NCBI RefSeq assembly: GCF_018474005.1 | Contig: NZ_JAHCSH010000002.1 | Location: forward strand, 496,001-560,000 | Length of the DNA: 64,000 bases | Origin: Curvibacter sp. CHRR-16 | GTDB lineage: Bacteria > Pseudomonadota > Gammaproteobacteria > Burkholderiales > Burkholderiaceae_C | Direction of reading: 5' to 3' | Shown: in pieces, positions 63,541 to 64,000 of the stretch | Numbering within the stretch: the first letter of the stretch is position 1 | Layout of the letters: the number at the start of each line of letters is the position of its first letter | The notes under the pieces: generated by a model | Told to the model about the DNA's origin: nothing | Seen by the model: only the letters and a program-made list of their open reading frames with translations | Databases searched by the model: none | Translations under genes and position numbers: made by a program

Positions 63541-63573
63541 AGGCCAAGGTGCATCAGCCCTTGGCCTTTTTCT
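63541..63573 (+). terminator. Rho-independent terminator of cpdB
   Basis: AGGCCAAGG (63541-63549) and CCTTGGCCT (63559-63567) pair perfectly. T residues follow (TTTTTCTT). It overlaps the 3' end of the opposite-strand gene. Confidence 0.85.
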
Positions 63574-64000
63574 TGGGCGGGGCAGCTTTCTTGCTGGATT
63601 TGGCTTTTTTCTTGGCGCTGCTTTTCTTGGCCTTGCCGTGGTGCACTTGGTCGGGCGGCAAGTCGCGCAGGCTGGCCATCAGCGTGTCCAGACTGATGCC
63701 GCTTTGCTGGGCGATCTCACTCCACTGCTTGCCTTGGGCGCGCTGGTGCAGCAAACCGTCTTGCTGCACGGCCACGCCATTGACCTGCACCTCGCCGCCG
63801 TGCAACACAGCTGCCACATCGGCAGGTGCGGGGTGGCTAATGCCTTGGTGCTGCAGCACGTCTTCAGCCAGCTTCAATGCCATGCGCACATCGCCATAGC
63901 CTAGTGCTCCGGTGGCTGGGGCCACGGCAGCGGCGGGGCTGCTGCCTTGGGGTTTGCCGGTGCGCAGGGCCTCCACCAAATCCAGTGCTGCATCGCGGTT
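63554..64000 (-). CDS. Hypothetical protein with lysine-rich tail (cut by window edge)
   Basis: The frame is open to the window end, so the N-terminus is missing. The visible part shows LGYGDVRMALKLAEDVLQHQG, a short folded repeat with QRAQGKQWSEIAQQSGISLD (a pattern seen in uncharacterised secreted proteins of this group), and a C-terminal tail of about 25 residues made of Lys, Ala, Ser and Pro. The tail could bind nucleic acid. The function is unknown. Confidence 0.65.
   Translation of the reverse strand, partial: NRDAALDLVEALRTGKPQGSSPAAAVAPATGALGYGDVRMALKLAEDVLQHQGISHPAPADVAAVLHGGEVQVNGVAVQQDGLLHQRAQGKQWSEIAQQSGISLDTLMASLRDLPPDQVHHGKAKKSSAKKKAKSSKKAAPPKKKAKG

Overview
The window is an ordinary-looking chromosomal stretch of a betaproteobacterium, most likely a Comamonadaceae member of the Acidovorax/Rhodoferax/Polaromonas type. 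The evidence is the G+C-rich codon use, the pilGHIJ-pilL cluster next to a rubredoxin/thiD/hemL block, the yqgE-ruvX-pyrR-pyrB-pyrX operon, an SAH riboswitch in front of ahcY, and the ydcH/pntAB and erpA/bactofilin neighbourhoods. I found no rRNA, tRNA, CRISPR array, insertion sequence or prophage, and no gene-free gap longer than 300 bases.

Layout. 0-7.4 kb: the end of a chemoreceptor gene, a CapA-like protein, an extradiol dioxygenase, a creatininase-family amidohydrolase, YggU, an outer-membrane barrel and a DsbD-type reductase. 7.4-10.8 kb: the proton-translocating transhydrogenase pntAB behind ydcH, with a strongly self-complementary leader in front of pntA. 10.9-15.5 kb: a tightly overlapping operon yqgE-ruvX-pyrR-pyrB-pyrX-plsC, in which the dihydroorotase homologue lacks its metal ligands. 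15.5-17 kb: a DNA photolyase. 17-26.5 kb: the twitching-motility chemosensory system pilG-pilH-pilI-pilJ-pilL. 26.5-31.9 kb: rubredoxin, thiD, hemL, ruvB, an alpha-carbonic anhydrase and ruvA. 32-36.9 kb: phoH and ybeY, separated and flanked by two secreted lipoproteins that look carbohydrate-active and by a cytochrome b562/b561 pair. 37-44 kb: dtd, tyrS, anmK, erpA, a bactofilin, a coiled-coil membrane protein, rplM-rpsI and rlmJ. 44-47 kb: a MipA-type barrel with its two-component system. 47-54.5 kb: methionine-cycle genes ahcY-tlyA-metF behind an SAH riboswitch, then the threonine-to-glycine pathway kbl-tdh with a LacI-type and a divergent XRE/cupin regulator. 54.5-64 kb: prfC, a truncated outer-membrane protein ending in a 25-bp inverted repeat, a flavin split-barrel protein, a GIY-YIG protein with a HEPN-like remnant, a DUF2809 protein, an EamA exporter, purT, cpdB and a lysine-tailed partial protein.

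How the genes work together. The pil genes form one chemosensory path: receptor PilJ, adaptor PilI, kinase PilL, regulators PilG and PilH. ahcY and metF close the activated-methyl cycle under control of S-adenosylhomocysteine. kbl and tdh convert threonine to glycine. pyrB and pyrX should form one aspartate transcarbamoylase complex.

The most unusual signals are: (1) a short interspersed repeat of about 45-50 bp present in at least four places, where it supplies a signal peptide (dsbD), a gene end and terminator (hemL), a hairpin after prfC, and an in-frame insertion (tlyA); (2) a three-stem leader that could occlude the pntA start; (3) a long-range stem at the 5' end of the rplM-rpsI transcript; and (4) the inverted duplication that truncates the outer-membrane gene near 56.3 kb.
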